Assembly: GCA_964036665.1 (NCBI GenBank)
Contig: OZ038530.1
Span: 6,276,501-6,340,500 of the forward strand
From: Gordius sp. MW1
Lineage: Eukaryota; Nematomorpha; Gordioida; Gordea; Gordiidae
Length of the DNA: 64,000 bases
Reading direction: 5' to 3'
Shown here: one piece after another, positions 12,151-22,619 of the stretch
Numbering within the stretch: the first letter of the stretch is position 1
Layout of the letters: each line of letters opens with the position of its first letter
Notes under the pieces: model-generated
What the model was told of the DNA's origin: nothing
Database searches by the model: none
Seen by the model: the letters and a program-made list of their open reading frames with translations, nothing else
Translations under genes and position numbers: made by a program

Positions 12151-12675
12151 TTTCCAAATTTGGTGGTGGCATAGATACAAACAAACACAATTAAACAAAC
12201 ACACAAACATACATACATAGTTTCATTTTTATATATAAGATATATATTAAAATACAATAAAATGATAAGCATTACAGAACCGGCATTTAACTTTTCCAGT
12301 TGGTTTGTTGTTATCTCCTACTTCCAACATAAATACTTTCCATATATTTGAGGTGCTTTTAGCATTGTCGTTATCAATATATTTAAAAGTTGGCGGTTTT
12401 AACATGTTAATCGAATAAAATAAATTAGTAAGAAGCGACGGATGTTAATTAAAATTTAGAATTGCAAAACTTAATTAGAATTTGAATTAAAATATTAATT
12501 TTATAATTAAATTTTTATTATTTAAGAATTCTCAGCCCACCCCATCAAATTTATTTAGGCCCAACCCAGCCCAGCCCATTAAAATATTTATTTTCCTCGA
12601 CCCAGCCCAACCCATCATGGGCTGGGCTGGGCGGATTGATGGGTTTACTGGCCCATGCAGGACTCTACTTGTCAG

Positions 12676-13739
12676 TACAAATAATGAACTTTATATAAAC
12701 CGCAGAAATTATTCTTTACCAAAGCCCGAGTCGATACAAATATCACTTGTACCTGTGTCCCTAAAAATTTTAAGCTCTTGTTCCCGTATTAATAGCAAAA
12801 TGTTATTGAGCGCGCCCCTTCAAAAATATCAAAACATAAGTTTTATAAAGCAACAAATGGATTTATTTTATTATTGGACTAAAATACCAGACACTTCTTT
12901 TGTGACAAAAATTAAGTAAAACCAAAAAATATACCTAATTGTGAATGCTTATTTGTAACAAACACTTTAATCTGCAAAAACTATTGTTTCTAATTATATA
13001 ATATCACATTAAAAATAATAAAAAATCTGTCAAAGGTTTGATTTTTACAATACAAAATTCCAACCCTCTGCAAACACATTAAAGCCTTGGAATTTGAATG
13101 CCACACCTGAGATTCAACATGAAAGTTCGGAATAGAAGGATGGTATTCAGGTCTAGTCCGTTGATTACCTCTTATTGAGCAACGATGAAAGCCAACATTA
13201 CAATCTTAGGTCCCTCTCTTTTGATGGTTCCGGTCACGAGTGGCTTGAAGTTTATTCCAGCAAACTTTTGGTAATGCTGCTTGACGGCTTTCAGCTTTCA
13301 TATTCCATAGCTTAAAGGTTGGGAATTGGTTATACGAAAGAATTTTCATGTCATAAGTGTCTTACCCTAGTAGACGAATACTGGCACCCTCTCCACTAGC
13401 GACCAGCAAAGTCACTTTTTTCAACCCGAACCCTACCCGACCCGAATTTTTTTTTAAAGTTTGTAACCCGAATTCGATCCGGCACTAAAACATTTTAAAA
13501 TTTTGAACCTGACTCGAAAGCGCTTAATTTTTTAACCGAATCTTTTCCGAACACGTTTTAATTGATATTCGACGCAAGAGTAAGAAAAATTGCGTTGTGT
13601 AAAATTTAAAAGACGATTGAAGTGTGATTTAGATATTAATTAATGCCTCTGATTTTGACTACTAAATTTAATTGAATGATTTATTATAGTGATGTTTAAA
13701 TTTGATAGCATCTTCAATATCGGGTCTCAACCTCTATTT
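12676..13739. other. Spacer; degenerate repeat scraps only
   Basis: No exon was recognised. The part at 13410-13500 has several CCCGAACCC/GACCCGA words, resembling one end of the word-array hAT elements seen elsewhere in this window, but no inverted partner or duplication was found. Confidence 0.35.
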
Positions 13740-14060
13740 TCGCTTTGGCTTAATATTCTTGTGTCCTATTCCATCATTATTTAATTTGTTCCTAGCAGTC
13801 GTTGTTGTAAGATCCCCGGGCCCTGTCCTTAAAGAGTTATAACCAAGCTTATCTTCCTATCTCCATCAAAGTATGCTAGAAGGGGGGCTGTGAAAGAGGA
13901 CTTGATGCGATCATATGCAGCTTGTTGCTCTCCATCTCAGTGATAAATCATATTTTTCTTAATTAGAGTCTGGATAGGGTACAATTCTTGGCTTAGTTTT
14001 GGTTGAGCATTGGGAATATGATGATAACCCAAGAAAAAACTTAATTCTATTTGTTGAATG
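13740..14060 (-). pseudogene. Gypsy reverse transcriptase scrap
   Basis: Minus-strand frames read GDIQQIELSFFLGYHHIPNA, then a DGEQQAAYDRIKSSF block and TAPLLAYFDGD. This is the connection between RT and RNase H in Ty3/Gypsy polyproteins, and it aligns by eye with the same segment of the Gypsy element near 20480-20570. Flanks on both sides are lost. Confidence 0.6.
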
Positions 14061-14797
14061 TCTCCTTTGCTTTACTAGTTGCAATTTACTTTATCGCAGG
14101 AACCGGTCAAAGTAGCACAGAAAAAGCGTCGAATTTTGTCACATTTCATCAAAATTCACCAGAATTCATCAAAATTTAATATTTGCATTTTGATATTGTA
14201 GAATCATAAGCAGTAAAAGTAAGATTATATCTATAAAATTATGTTTTTTGATAATCCTGATGTTTTCTATATACTATATGAAAGTTTTAATGTTTTATGT
14301 TGTCCATATACATCATTGATATACATACAATAAAATTCATTTATAATTTTAAAAGTATATAAATAATTAGGTGTTAACATTTTAATATAAGTTTCACTCC
14401 CCATTGTTTTTTATTGGAATTTTAAATTGCTGATAAATTTATTATATCTAAATTCTTTAATTTTCACTCATTTGTGCTACTTTTTTAAGTGTGTGCTTCT
14501 TTGACGCCTATTCTTTTATTGCTACTGATTTCAATCCCTCCGTTCATCAACTATCTTAAAGATGTTTCTTCTTTAGGTCAAAAAGGCTATTGTGCCGAAC
14601 CCCCTTTTTGATTTTTTTATCCGTCATCAATATTACATTTACGCCTCTGGATTTCGAAAAGAATCGAATATTTTTGGTATTTGAATTCGATGGGGGTTTG
14701 CCGAATATTAAAATAGGATTCGATTCGAATATTTTCATGGTTCTTTTATTACTAATTATTGCATTAGTTTATTAATACCTTATATTTATTTAAAATT
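14061..14797. other. AT-rich spacer
   Basis: Nothing coding was recognised. 14095-14180 resembles, weakly, the AGCAGAAAAA...CAGAATTGG end of the MITE at 54422. 14640-14745 is a TCGAATA/GATTCGA-rich patch. Confidence 0.3.
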
Positions 14798-14805
14798 ACA
14801 AAGAT

Positions 14806-16377
14806 TAGTGTTTCGAGCTCGTCTCGGTCTCGAAAACAAATTTGGTCTCGTCTCGGGAGCGATTATGAAAATCTCGTCTCGTCTCGGTCTAAAAAAATCT
14901 CGGTCTCGTCTCGATGAGAATTCTCGTCTCGTCTCGACTTTTTTTAAAAAAATATATACGGAATAAAAATTTCCTTGTTTTATTAAAAATGTTAAATAAT
15001 GGTAAAAAATTCAAATGGCAAACTTTTATATTATTTAGAAAACTTTAATACACAAACTTTTTAAAGTTTTAGCGGGACACGACGTCCCACTGACAATCTA
15101 AAGATATGAATTAATTTATAAAGATAGCATTTTCTATAAAAAGTGCAGACTAAAAAAACTATAAATAAATTTGCAATATAGAAAATTAAATTTTATTGAT
15201 CTAGCAAATTATAACATTTGTATCAAATTCACTGTGTCTGTCAACTATAAATAGACTTAGAAAATTATAAGTTCGCTTATAGTTGACTTAGTTGCATAAT
15301 TGAGCAAATTGAGACCCTTTATTAGCCCTTGCTAAAGCTTCAAAGTAGACCTTAACATATTTAAGGCAAACGTTTAAGTCCATTGATATTACCATTATCA
15401 ATTATAGCCCATAGTGTTTATTGCATATTTATTATAGCGCTATAAACCACAAAGTGCGAGTGACTTTAATGATATTATTATTATTTACAGAATTGATTAC
15501 TAGTTGCACAAATTCAAACGTTGTAAAAACAACATAAAAGCAGCATTATTATAGGATTAAGAACATTAGGTTTTAAACTTTAAATTAAAGTGCACATATT
15601 TAAATTTGTGACAAAAATCATTATAATCAAATTTATATACCAAATAATTACCTTACAATCCTAACTAACTTTGCCATATTTATTTATTGAATACAGTATA
15701 GGTTCGTGTATTTATTTTATATTGCACAATTATAGAAATTATGGTAAATTTGAATGGACTTAGTTAAGCATAAAAACTTCTAAGAGACTTATGATTTAAG
15801 ATTTAATCTATTACGGTTTCATTAAATTCTCTATTGTAGTTTTGAAATCGTTAGGCGGGTGCTCAAAAATCTCGAGCCATCTTAGCTCAACTTGTATAAT
15901 TATTCAAACTGTTTGACCACCAATTTATAATTAACGCATCATGCAGGATGAGTAATTGCGAAATACAAATATGCTTTAGTAATATTTACTATTCCATCAG
16001 AACTCATTCTAAGCCTAAAATTTTGTAATATAATAATGCTATGGATACTTATATGTGAGAAATATATTATAAAATTATTCACATACCCTTAGGGTTAACC
16101 ATGTTAAAATAAATGATTGACAAATTTTAATTCTTTTGCAAAAATGTATAATATTTACTACATTTAGGAATTTTTTAATATAGAATATATTCCATACATA
16201 TTGATTTACACTTAATACCTTAAATGTAAATCATGTAAACTAAAATACACAATAATTACTAAAATCTAACGATCAATAAAAAGTCGAGATCTCGCCGAGT
16301 CTCGTCTCGATCTCGACTCAATTTTTTATATTCTCGTCTCGTCTCGGTTTTTCGAGACCAATTTTTCCGCATCACTA
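14806..16377. mobile_element. hAT-type element, TCTCG family (1572 bp, 8-bp TSD)
   Basis: The element is bounded by TAGTG...CACTA and flanked by perfect 8-bp duplications ACAAAGAT (14798-14805 and 16378-16385). Its first ~130 bp and last ~90 bp are dense in TCTCGTCTCGGTCTCG words. The 1.3-kb AT-rich interior shows no transposase that I can recognise. The exact inverted match is short because the word arrays differ in phase. Confidence 0.85.
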
Positions 16378-16533
16378 ACAAAGATTGAATATAAAAATAT
16401 TAAAGGCAAAAAAGCTAAAATATCGATTTCTCTGATACAATGAAGAGACGTTATTAAGTCAGTTTTTGTTTGCTATGTACGAAAAATTTTACAATGATCG
16501 CATGTAGCATAATTCGATGATTTATAAACAAAG

Positions 16534-16555
16534 CATATTTGCTATGCAATTTATG
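16534..16555 (-). repeat. Isolated 22-bp copy of the HLE-A internal inverted repeat
   Basis: This 22-bp stretch is identical to 7753-7774 and 25109-25130, the internal 3' inverted repeat of HLE-A. Here it lies on the downstream side (minus strand) of the Helitron Rep fragment, in the orientation expected for a 3' end. Confidence 0.75.
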
Positions 16556-16570
16556 ATTAAATCGAGAGGA

Positions 16571-17044
16571 GCATCGTGGAGAATTGGCATCCATTTTTTC
16601 GATTGAGCCCACGTAAATTAGCGTGGGACTTCTGAATAGAGTAGTGTTCGCGCAAAGGCACCAAAAGCATCGGCACGATTACCCAATTCAAAAAAAACGG
16701 TGAGTGTAGTTTTTGGTTGATTTACAACACCATCAATCGCTGTCTCGTTGGTGAAAAATACACGATGGCCGTTTTCAAGATGGACAGCTAAATGGATAAC
16801 TGCTGGTTCCAGTTTATGAATTGGGAAATCAAAAATACGCCAAAGCTTCATTGGAGCTGATGTACCGGCCAATTTGGTAGTTCATTATTTCATCATTGTT
16901 ATTAAATGGAGGAGCAATCACATTGGTATTATTAGTTTTAAATACAGCCATATCACTTCCTTTATTCACATACTTGCATATATATTTGATGCTCTTCATC
17001 GAACTGCAGACAACATTAATATGAGCATTGTAAAGGTGAAACAT
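16571..17044 (-). pseudogene. Helitron-type Rep/replication-initiator fragment
   Basis: Two overlapping minus-strand frames together match the Helitron_like_N/Rep region. The first includes SIKYICKYVNKGSD and EIMNYQIGRYISSNEAL. After a frameshift the second continues WRIFDFPIHKLEPAVIHLAV, NQPKTTLTVFFEL and ARTLLYSEVPR. These are characteristic blocks just C-terminal to the HUH nuclease motifs. The nuclease residues themselves are not present, and neither is the helicase, so this is a small remnant. Its upstream side is cut by the LTR of the Gypsy element at 17140. The start is arbitrary. Confidence 0.8.
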
Positions 17045-17057
17045 TAAACTAATATTT

Positions 17058-17090
17058 TATTTGTTAATTGCATGCAATGCAATTAATGAT
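17058..17090. repeat. Palindromic AATTGCATGCAATGCAATT patch
   Basis: A dyad related in sequence to the AATTGCATAGCAATT terminal word of HLE-A. It lies between the Rep fragment and the Gypsy LTR. Its role is unknown. Confidence 0.4.
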
Positions 17091-17139
17091 TTATTTTCAT
17101 TTGACAACCCTATTGCTGATATGTTAATTATTACAGTTG

Positions 17140-17321
17140 GGGATCTTTATTTACTACAGACAGGTTTCAAAGCGATACAATAATAGAAAGTGAGTAAAAA
17201 CGTGTATATCTAACGTATATAATACATTCCGCATATAACCAATTAACGATAATTTGATTGACAACACATCGGTAAATAACATATCCCCTGAGGCACTTCG
17301 CGCTCCAATTACCTCTCTACA
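17140..17321 (-). repeat. Gypsy 3' LTR
   Basis: 182 bp, near-identical to 22438-22619. On the minus strand it starts TGTAGAGAGG. It cuts into the Helitron Rep fragment region. Confidence 0.9.
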
Positions 17322-17335
17322 GTTCCCCCCTTTTC
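17322..17335 (-). promoter_or_regulatory. Polypurine tract (plus-strand primer site)
   Basis: Minus-strand AAAAGGGGGGAAC lies directly before the 3' LTR, where reverse transcription needs the plus-strand primer. Confidence 0.8.
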
Positions 17336-18736
17336 ACAGACAAAATCCTTAAGGAATGCTGGCGGTTTCCGACTACGCTGCGGGTATCTAGGTTCTTCTC
17401 TAGGCGTCCCTGACTGTTTTTGAATTTGTTCCCTTTTAGGTTCTTCTCTGGGCGCTCCTGACTGGTTTTGCATTTGTTCCCTTATAGCACTTGTTCCCGC
17501 TTCCCTTTCTGATGATATCCTTTGCGGCCACCCGTTCTCTTGTCCCAGTGTGGTCCAATCCAAGATTTTCCGTTTCCTTACTTGATCTACGTGTCGGTGG
17601 TGTTTTCTTCCCTGTGCCCATACATCGTAGGACCGACTACCGTGCTTGGCTTTTATCGTGCCTTCTACCCATTTGCTTGGTCCTAAAAACATACGTACAC
17701 AAACCAAGCCTCCTACGTTGAACATCCGCGGGTTCCCGGTCTCTACCCATTGTTGTGGTACGGTTTCCCTCAATACCTCCCATTCGGTTCGCATACGCCT
17801 TTTTAGCATCACCTCTGCTGGGCTTTTATTGGTTGTGGGGTGTTTTGTAGATCTGTAGTTTTCTAAAGTTCTACTTAGCCCTACTTACGACTCGTTTCTA
17901 ATAATGGCTTCTTTAATTAATCGTACATATCTTTCTGCCAGACCGTTAGACGCAGGATGGTAAGGAGCTGTCTATCGCTGATTAATCCCTCTCATCTTGC
18001 AAAAATTTTGTAATTCCTGCCCTTTGAATTGCGGGCCGTTATCTGATATTAACCATGGCGGATTTCCAAATCTAGCAAACGTTTCGGCAAGGTTTTTTAT
18101 AATGGTGGTCGCTGTGGTATCTTCTAATTCAAACACTTCTACCCATTTCGAGCTATTGTTCACTATCACCAGGTATGACTTACCCTTGAGAGGACCCATG
18201 ATATCGATATGTACTTGAACCCACGGTTTATGGCTAGGTTGACACTCTATAAACGGTGCCTTCTTCGCCGCCGCGGCAGTGTAATTGCAATTCCGGCACC
18301 CTTTCGCTATGCTCAATAGGTCATCGTCGAGAGTAGGCCACCATATATACTGCCCCGCCACTTCTTGCATCCGCTTGATACCCACGTGGCCCCTGTAATC
18401 TTTGGAGTACCGCTCCTCGTAACTTAGCCGGAATTAATATTCGTCGTCCTTTGTAAACATTATGCTTTTGGCTTCGTGTAACTTTGGCAGGTGCGTAAGA
18501 GCGTTTTAGCCCATACGTGACCATTTACCTCTAATCCACTCTTTTAATTGTCGCAGCCCCGGGTCGTCCAAGGTGTGTTGTCTTACTACGTCCAATGATA
18601 TAAACGGATTCGTCGAGTCTTCTGGCATTTCCTCGCTAACCTGATACGCGTTTTCGTTCGGTTTTCCAGACAAGAAATCTGCCGCGTTTTCGGATCCCTT
18701 GTTGTACACAAACTTGGTCGTGTAGCCTGATACCAT
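17322..18736 (-). pseudogene. Gypsy integrase (broken)
   Basis: The piece at 18385-17972 has a Cys pair CRNCNY from the HHCC zinc-binding region, HIDIMGPLKGKSYLVIVNN with the first catalytic Asp, and WLISDNGPQFKGQELQNF with the second. The frame breaks before the catalytic Glu block. The C-terminal piece (17812-17309) holds PSKWVEGTIKAKHGSRSYDV, a chromatin/DNA-binding tail, and ends in a basic, proline-rich region containing YPQRSRKPPAFLKDF. 18736-18506 is the RNase H to integrase linker. This enzyme would insert the cDNA; this copy cannot. Confidence 0.85.
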
Positions 18737-18988
18737 GAGCGCCCACCTAGTTAGACGTGGACCATTGTTCCTTGCCCCTTTTGCTCTGATCGAATATATA
18801 TACTAGGGGTCTATGATCCGTCATGATTAACGCTTCGTCTTGTAATGTATATATTCATTGAACTTTTTTAGTCCATAAACCACCGCAAGGGCCTCTCGTT
18901 CGATCGTCGAATACCGGCTTTCGCTATCGTTTAACGCTCTTGAAGCATAGGCCACCACTCTCCAGGCCCCTAACCCTGTACCAGAGGC
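18737..18988 (-). pseudogene. Gypsy RNase H, C-terminal part
   Basis: Reads ASGTGLGAWRVVAYASRAL and ESRYSTIEREALAVVYGLKK, the RNase H core after the first Asp. The domain is split: its start (VVDA, near 20475) is on the far side of the palindromic insertion, and the first catalytic Asp sits at the duplicated GTAGAC target site. Confidence 0.8.
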
Positions 18989-18994
18989 GTCTAC

Positions 18995-20465
18995 GCATAG
19001 ACTAAATAGACTGCTCATTATACGTACACACGTACCGAAAAAGTGATGCCAATTTTACCGCCATCTTGAAGATACATTAGCAAACCAGCTATTTCAACGT
19101 TATAAAGGGATTCTATATATACTCTCTATCTTTTACACTCTTTCTCACCCGGAAGGGGGGGTGTTTCACCCCCCCCCCAATTTTTTACCCTCTTTCTGAT
19201 GCGGGTTTTTTACCCTCTTTCTCACCCGGAGAGAGGGGGGGGGTGTTTTGCCTCCCCCCCCCTAATTTTTTACCTTCTTTTTGATGCGGGGGAGAGGGGA
19301 TGGGCAAGGGGGGGTTTTGCCCCCCCCCCTTGTTTTTAACCCTTTTTCTCACCCGGGGAGTTCCCCCCCCCCTAATTTTTTACCCTCTTTTTGATGCGGG
19401 GGAGAGGGGGGTGTTTTGCCCCCCCCCCCCCAATATTTTTACCCTCTTTCTGATGCGGGGGAGAGGGGGGGGCAGAGGGGTGTTTTGCCCCCCCTTTGTT
19501 TTTAACCCTTTTTCTCACCCGGGGAATTCCCCCCCCCCTAATTTTTTACCCTCTTTCTAATGCGGGGGAAAGGGGGGGGGCAGGGGGGTGTTTTGCCCCC
19601 CCCCTCCCATTATTTATTACCCTCTTTCTCACCCGGAGGGGGTAGGGGGGGTGTTTTGCCTCCCCCCTAATTTTCTACCCTCTTTTTGATGCGGGGGAGA
19701 GGGGGGTGTTTTGCCCCCCCCCCCAATATTTTTATCCTCTTTCTCACCCAGGGATTTTTTATCCTCTTTCTGATGCGGGGGAAAGGGGGGGGGGGGGTGA
19801 TTCGCCCCTCTTCTTATTTTTTACCCTCTTTGTCACCAGGGGGGGCCGAAAAGCCCTTTTTAACCCTTTCAAAATATTTTTGTGAATTTTTGCGGTCACA
19901 ATGGTGACAAATGTCATAATCAACATTTTCTATTAAATTTTTTTTTTAAATTGACTATCACCCCCCCCCCCCCTTCTCCCCGGCATCAGAAAGTGGGTAA
20001 AAATAAGGGGGGGGGAACACCCCCCTGCCCCCCCTCTCCCCCGCATCAAAAAGAGCCCCGGGTGGGAAAGAGGGTAAAAAATAATGGGAGGGGGGGCAAA
20101 AAACCCCCCTGCCCCCCTCTCCCCTGCATCAGAAAGGGGGTAAAAAATTAGGGGGGGGGAACTCCCCGGTCGAGAAAAAGGGTTAAAAATACCCTTCTCC
20201 CTCGCATCAGAAAGAGAGTAAAAAATTAGGGGGGGGGGGGCAAAACACCCCACCCCCCCCCCCCTCCCAGGGTGAGAAAGAGCGTAAAAAATAATGGGAG
20301 GGGGGCAAAACACCCCCCTTCCCGGGTGAGAAAGAGGGTAAAAGATAGAGAGTATATATAGAATCCCTATAACGTTGAAATAGCTGGTTTGCTAATGTAT
20401 CTTCAAGAGGGCGGTAAAATTGGCATCACTTTTTTATAGGGAATGAGCAGTCTAATAGTCTATGC
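18995..20465. mobile_element. G/C-rich palindromic element with ~150-bp inverted ends (1471 bp)
   Basis: Both ends begin GCATAGACTA and stay complementary for about 150 bp (18995-19150 and 20315-20465) apart from a short divergent patch. The flanking GTCTAC (18989-18994 and 20466-20471) is a 6-bp direct duplication, and removing one copy plus the element restores the Gypsy RNase H frame. The interior is a minisatellite of poly-G/poly-C runs spaced by TTTTTTACCCTCTTTCTGATG and TTTCTCACCCGG words, in plus orientation to about 19850 and in inverted orientation from about 19960. The whole element is therefore one large imperfect palindrome around a ~110-bp AT-rich centre. No coding capacity; open frames in it are repeat artefacts. 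The superfamily is not assigned. Confidence 0.85.
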
Positions 20466-20471
20466 GTCTAC

Positions 20472-21540
20472 GACCAGGCCAGTCTCCCAATCTCCATTAA
20501 AGTATGCCAGTACTGGGGCTTTAGTAAGCGCGGACTTGATGGCTTCGAATGCGTCTTGTTGTTCTCCACCCCAGTGGTACAACATGTTTTTTTTCATGAG
20601 TTTCTCAATCGGGTGCACGATTTTGGCGTAATCCTTAATAAACTTTGAAAATATGCTGTTAACCCCAGGAACGATTATATTTCATTTTTGTTTGCTAAAT
20701 TTTTCCACCTTGACCAGTTCGGCTTTATTGTCGTTGATTTGAATTCCCTTGTTACTTATTACGTATCCCAAAAATATTACTTCCTTCGCCCACAAGATGC
20801 TCTTGGAAATGTTTGGCACCAAACCCCATTAACCGCTCGTTGTGGAATTCTTCCGTTTCCCCCGCAATTAGTATATCATCGATGTATACCGCTACCTTCT
20901 CCATGCCTCCTAATATCTGATCCATTGTTTTTTGGAAAATCGCCGCGGCTCAATTTAAGCCAAAAGGCATTCGGTTAACTTTAAATAGGCCCTTGTGCGT
21001 GGAGATAGTCAATGTTTCTGGACCTAATTCGAGTTATAGTACGCTTTCGTTAGGTCCAGCTTAGTAAAACAACACGCGTTATCGAGTTTATTTAACAAAT
21101 CGTCGATTTTGGGTAAGGGGTACAACAATCCTTGAGCGTATTTGTTTATAGTAAATCGGTAATCAATACATAATCGAAGAGTTCCATCGCTTTTTTTCAC
21201 GGGTACCACTGAACTGGCCCATCTTGAGAAATTGATCGGTTCTATCACCCCGTCTCTGACCCATTTGTCTAGCTCTTTTTCTACTTCTTTCTTCCACGCC
21301 ATCGGCACCCTTCGTGCGGGGATAAATACGGGATCGATGCCCTCTTTTAACGGTACTTCCATCGTTATTCCCTTGACTGCTTTTGAAAATTTGATTAGCT
21401 GCCCCCCCCATTGCTTCATCACGTGCCGGATCGCGGACTTGGAATCCTTCGGTCTTTCTACGTAATTTACCGCGAACCATTCCGCCGCAGCTCTGGAGTT
21501 CCAACGAATTCGTCGCCAAATTTCGGGCTCAAATTCTTGG
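20472..21540 (-). pseudogene. Gypsy reverse transcriptase (broken)
   Basis: Minus-strand blocks in order: ARRVPMAWKKEVEKELDKWV, VIEPINFSRWASSVVPVKKS, DGTLRLCIDYRFTINK, the palm entry CCFTKLDLTKAY, then after a frame break RLNRMPFGL-like sequence, the intact catalytic VYIDDILIA at about 20870-20900, ILWAKEVIFLGYVISNKGIQ and finally ALTKAPVLAYFNGDWETGLV. All core Gypsy RT motifs are visible, with frameshifts between about 20500 and 21030. Confidence 0.88.
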
Positions 21541-22016
21541 ATCCAATCGATTTCACACAACGGCGGCCCAGCTACGTCTGCTATCAATAACGACAGCTGT
21601 TTTCTCGTGTCCCCCATTCGGACATCAGCTTGCACCTTGGCTACGATCTTTATTTCCTCGTGGCCGTACGCGTACACCGTCGGGAAGGGCTCTTTGTTGC
21701 GTGGGATCTCCTTCGCCCATCTACGCGCCGGTATTATCGATACCGTGGCGCCGGTATCGAAGATGCATTGGTATAATTCGTTATTAATATATATATCTAC
21801 AGTTAACACATCTAAAGCATGTTTTAACCTGGGAATTCGGACCGGCCCAGGCCACGCTTCTCGTCCCGCCACTACGCTCCACGCCTCTTCGGACCCGTCT
21901 TGCAAAGTGCTTAGCCCCCCGTTTATCGTCTCGGCCGTTAACGCCATCTCGCGTAGGCGGTCCCATTTGATGTCATTTTCTGCCAACAGTCTCGCCTGTA
22001 AGCTTCTATCGCGCAA
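21541..22016 (-). pseudogene. Gypsy aspartic protease region
   Basis: The frame 22016-21024 is open through the protease into RT. The catalytic motif is visible as IFDTGATVSIIPARRW. Protease and RT are fused in one frame; gag lies directly upstream in the next frame, overlapping by a few bases. The sequence before the DTG block does not show a clear CCHC knuckle. Confidence 0.8.
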
Positions 22017-22018
22017 TC

Positions 22019-22437
22019 CTAAATGAATTGGTCGACGATTCTGTTCTGCAATTTTTCGTTTCCGAAGTTGCAGCTGTTAGCTCCGGCCTTGAGTCTATTA
22101 GCGTACGTGTCTAACGTCCCTCCCTGGCCTTGTCGGACCTTTGAGAATTCATACCTCTTTGCCCCCGCGCATGAATTCCTTTGGAATAATTTTTTTAACC
22201 GATTTTTAGCTTCTTCATATGTAATTCCTGTCAACTCTTGAGGTCTATAATCCTCTAGTATTAATTGTAATGCCTCCCCATCAAGGCTGGTTAATAATAG
22301 ATTTTGCTCATCTCTCTCCGTCTTATTGCTCCTTAGGAATAGCTCAAATTGTGTTATAAAAGCGTCGATGTTAGCCGTTGTTTTATATTTCTGCATTCCC
22401 GCGTAAGCTTATCGTTTACGTCGCCACTATTAAGTTC
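22019..22437 (-). pseudogene. Gypsy gag (capsid-like) remnant and primer-binding region
   Basis: 125 residues are open, with ANIDAFITQFELFLRSN, LLTSLDGEALQLI, ITYEEAKNRLKKLF and TLDTYANRLKAGANSC. This is the helical pattern of Ty3/Gypsy capsid (retrotransposon gag) domains. It is short of a full gag and there is a frame change into protease. The stretch 22400-22437 next to the 5' LTR would hold the tRNA primer site; I could not match it to a tRNA with certainty. Confidence 0.75.
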
Positions 22438-22619
22438 GGGATCTTTATTTACTACAGACAGGTTTCGAAGCGATACAATAATAGAAAGTGAGTAAAAACG
22501 TGTATATCCAACATATATAATACATTCCGCATAAAACCAATTAACGATAATTTGATTGACAACACATCGGTAAATAACATATCCCCTGAGGCACTTCGCA
22601 CTCCAATTACCTCTCTACA
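22438..22619 (-). repeat. Gypsy 5' LTR
   Basis: 182 bp, partner of 17140-17321. It differs at roughly five positions. Confidence 0.9.

Larger units (their letters stand above)
10458..12240 (-). mobile_element. Canonical non-autonomous Helitron (1783 bp) nested in the hAT element
   Basis: On the minus strand it begins TCTTATATATAAAAATG (12240) and ends with the hairpin GGCAAAACAACGTTTGCC, then GGGTCAGCTAG (10458). The flanking bases are A before and T after, with no duplication. 5' TC, 3' hairpin plus CTAG and A|T insertion are the defining Helitron features. The interior is two tandem arrays (10571-11100 and 11150-12150) plus a GTATGTATG-rich 5' end. No Rep/helicase is present, so mobilisation would have been in trans. 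Confidence 0.9.
10247..12667. mobile_element. hAT-type element, CCCAGC family (8-bp TSD), host of a nested Helitron
   Basis: Inverted ends TAGAGTCCTGCATGGGC at 10247 and its complement at 12667 are flanked by perfect 8-bp duplications CTTGTCAG (10239-10246 and 12668-12675). Both ends are arrays of CCCAACCCAGCCC-type words (10270-10390 and 12535-12640). Subtracting the Helitron at 10458-12240 leaves an element of about 640 bp with no coding sequence seen. Confidence 0.9.
17140..22619 (-). mobile_element. Ty3/Gypsy LTR retrotransposon with a nested 1.47-kb element
   Basis: Complete in outline on the minus strand: 5' LTR (22438-22619), gag, protease, RT, RNase H, integrase, polypurine tract, 3' LTR (17140-17321). 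Removing the insertion at 18995-20465 leaves about 4.0 kb, compact for Gypsy. The 182-bp LTRs differ at about five visible sites, so the insertion is not ancient, yet the coding region has several frame breaks. No clear short target duplication was seen at the outer ends. Confidence 0.92.

Noticed and set aside
11196-12272. Series of minus-strand ORFs repeating FILYSPYFGACFKICSSQI
   Set aside because: They follow the 169-bp Helitron unit exactly; the array, not selection, keeps them open.
12617-12919. 100-codon ORF starting in the hAT right end
   Set aside because: Starts inside the TIR word array and runs into unrelated spacer.
17436-17858. ORFs on both strands overlapping the integrase tail
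   Set aside because: Shadow frames of the Gypsy integrase C-terminus at 17309-17812.
19300-20313. Proline/glycine-rich ORFs such as GVFCPPPPNIFTLF on both strands
   Set aside because: Artefacts of the poly-C/poly-G minisatellite in the palindromic element.
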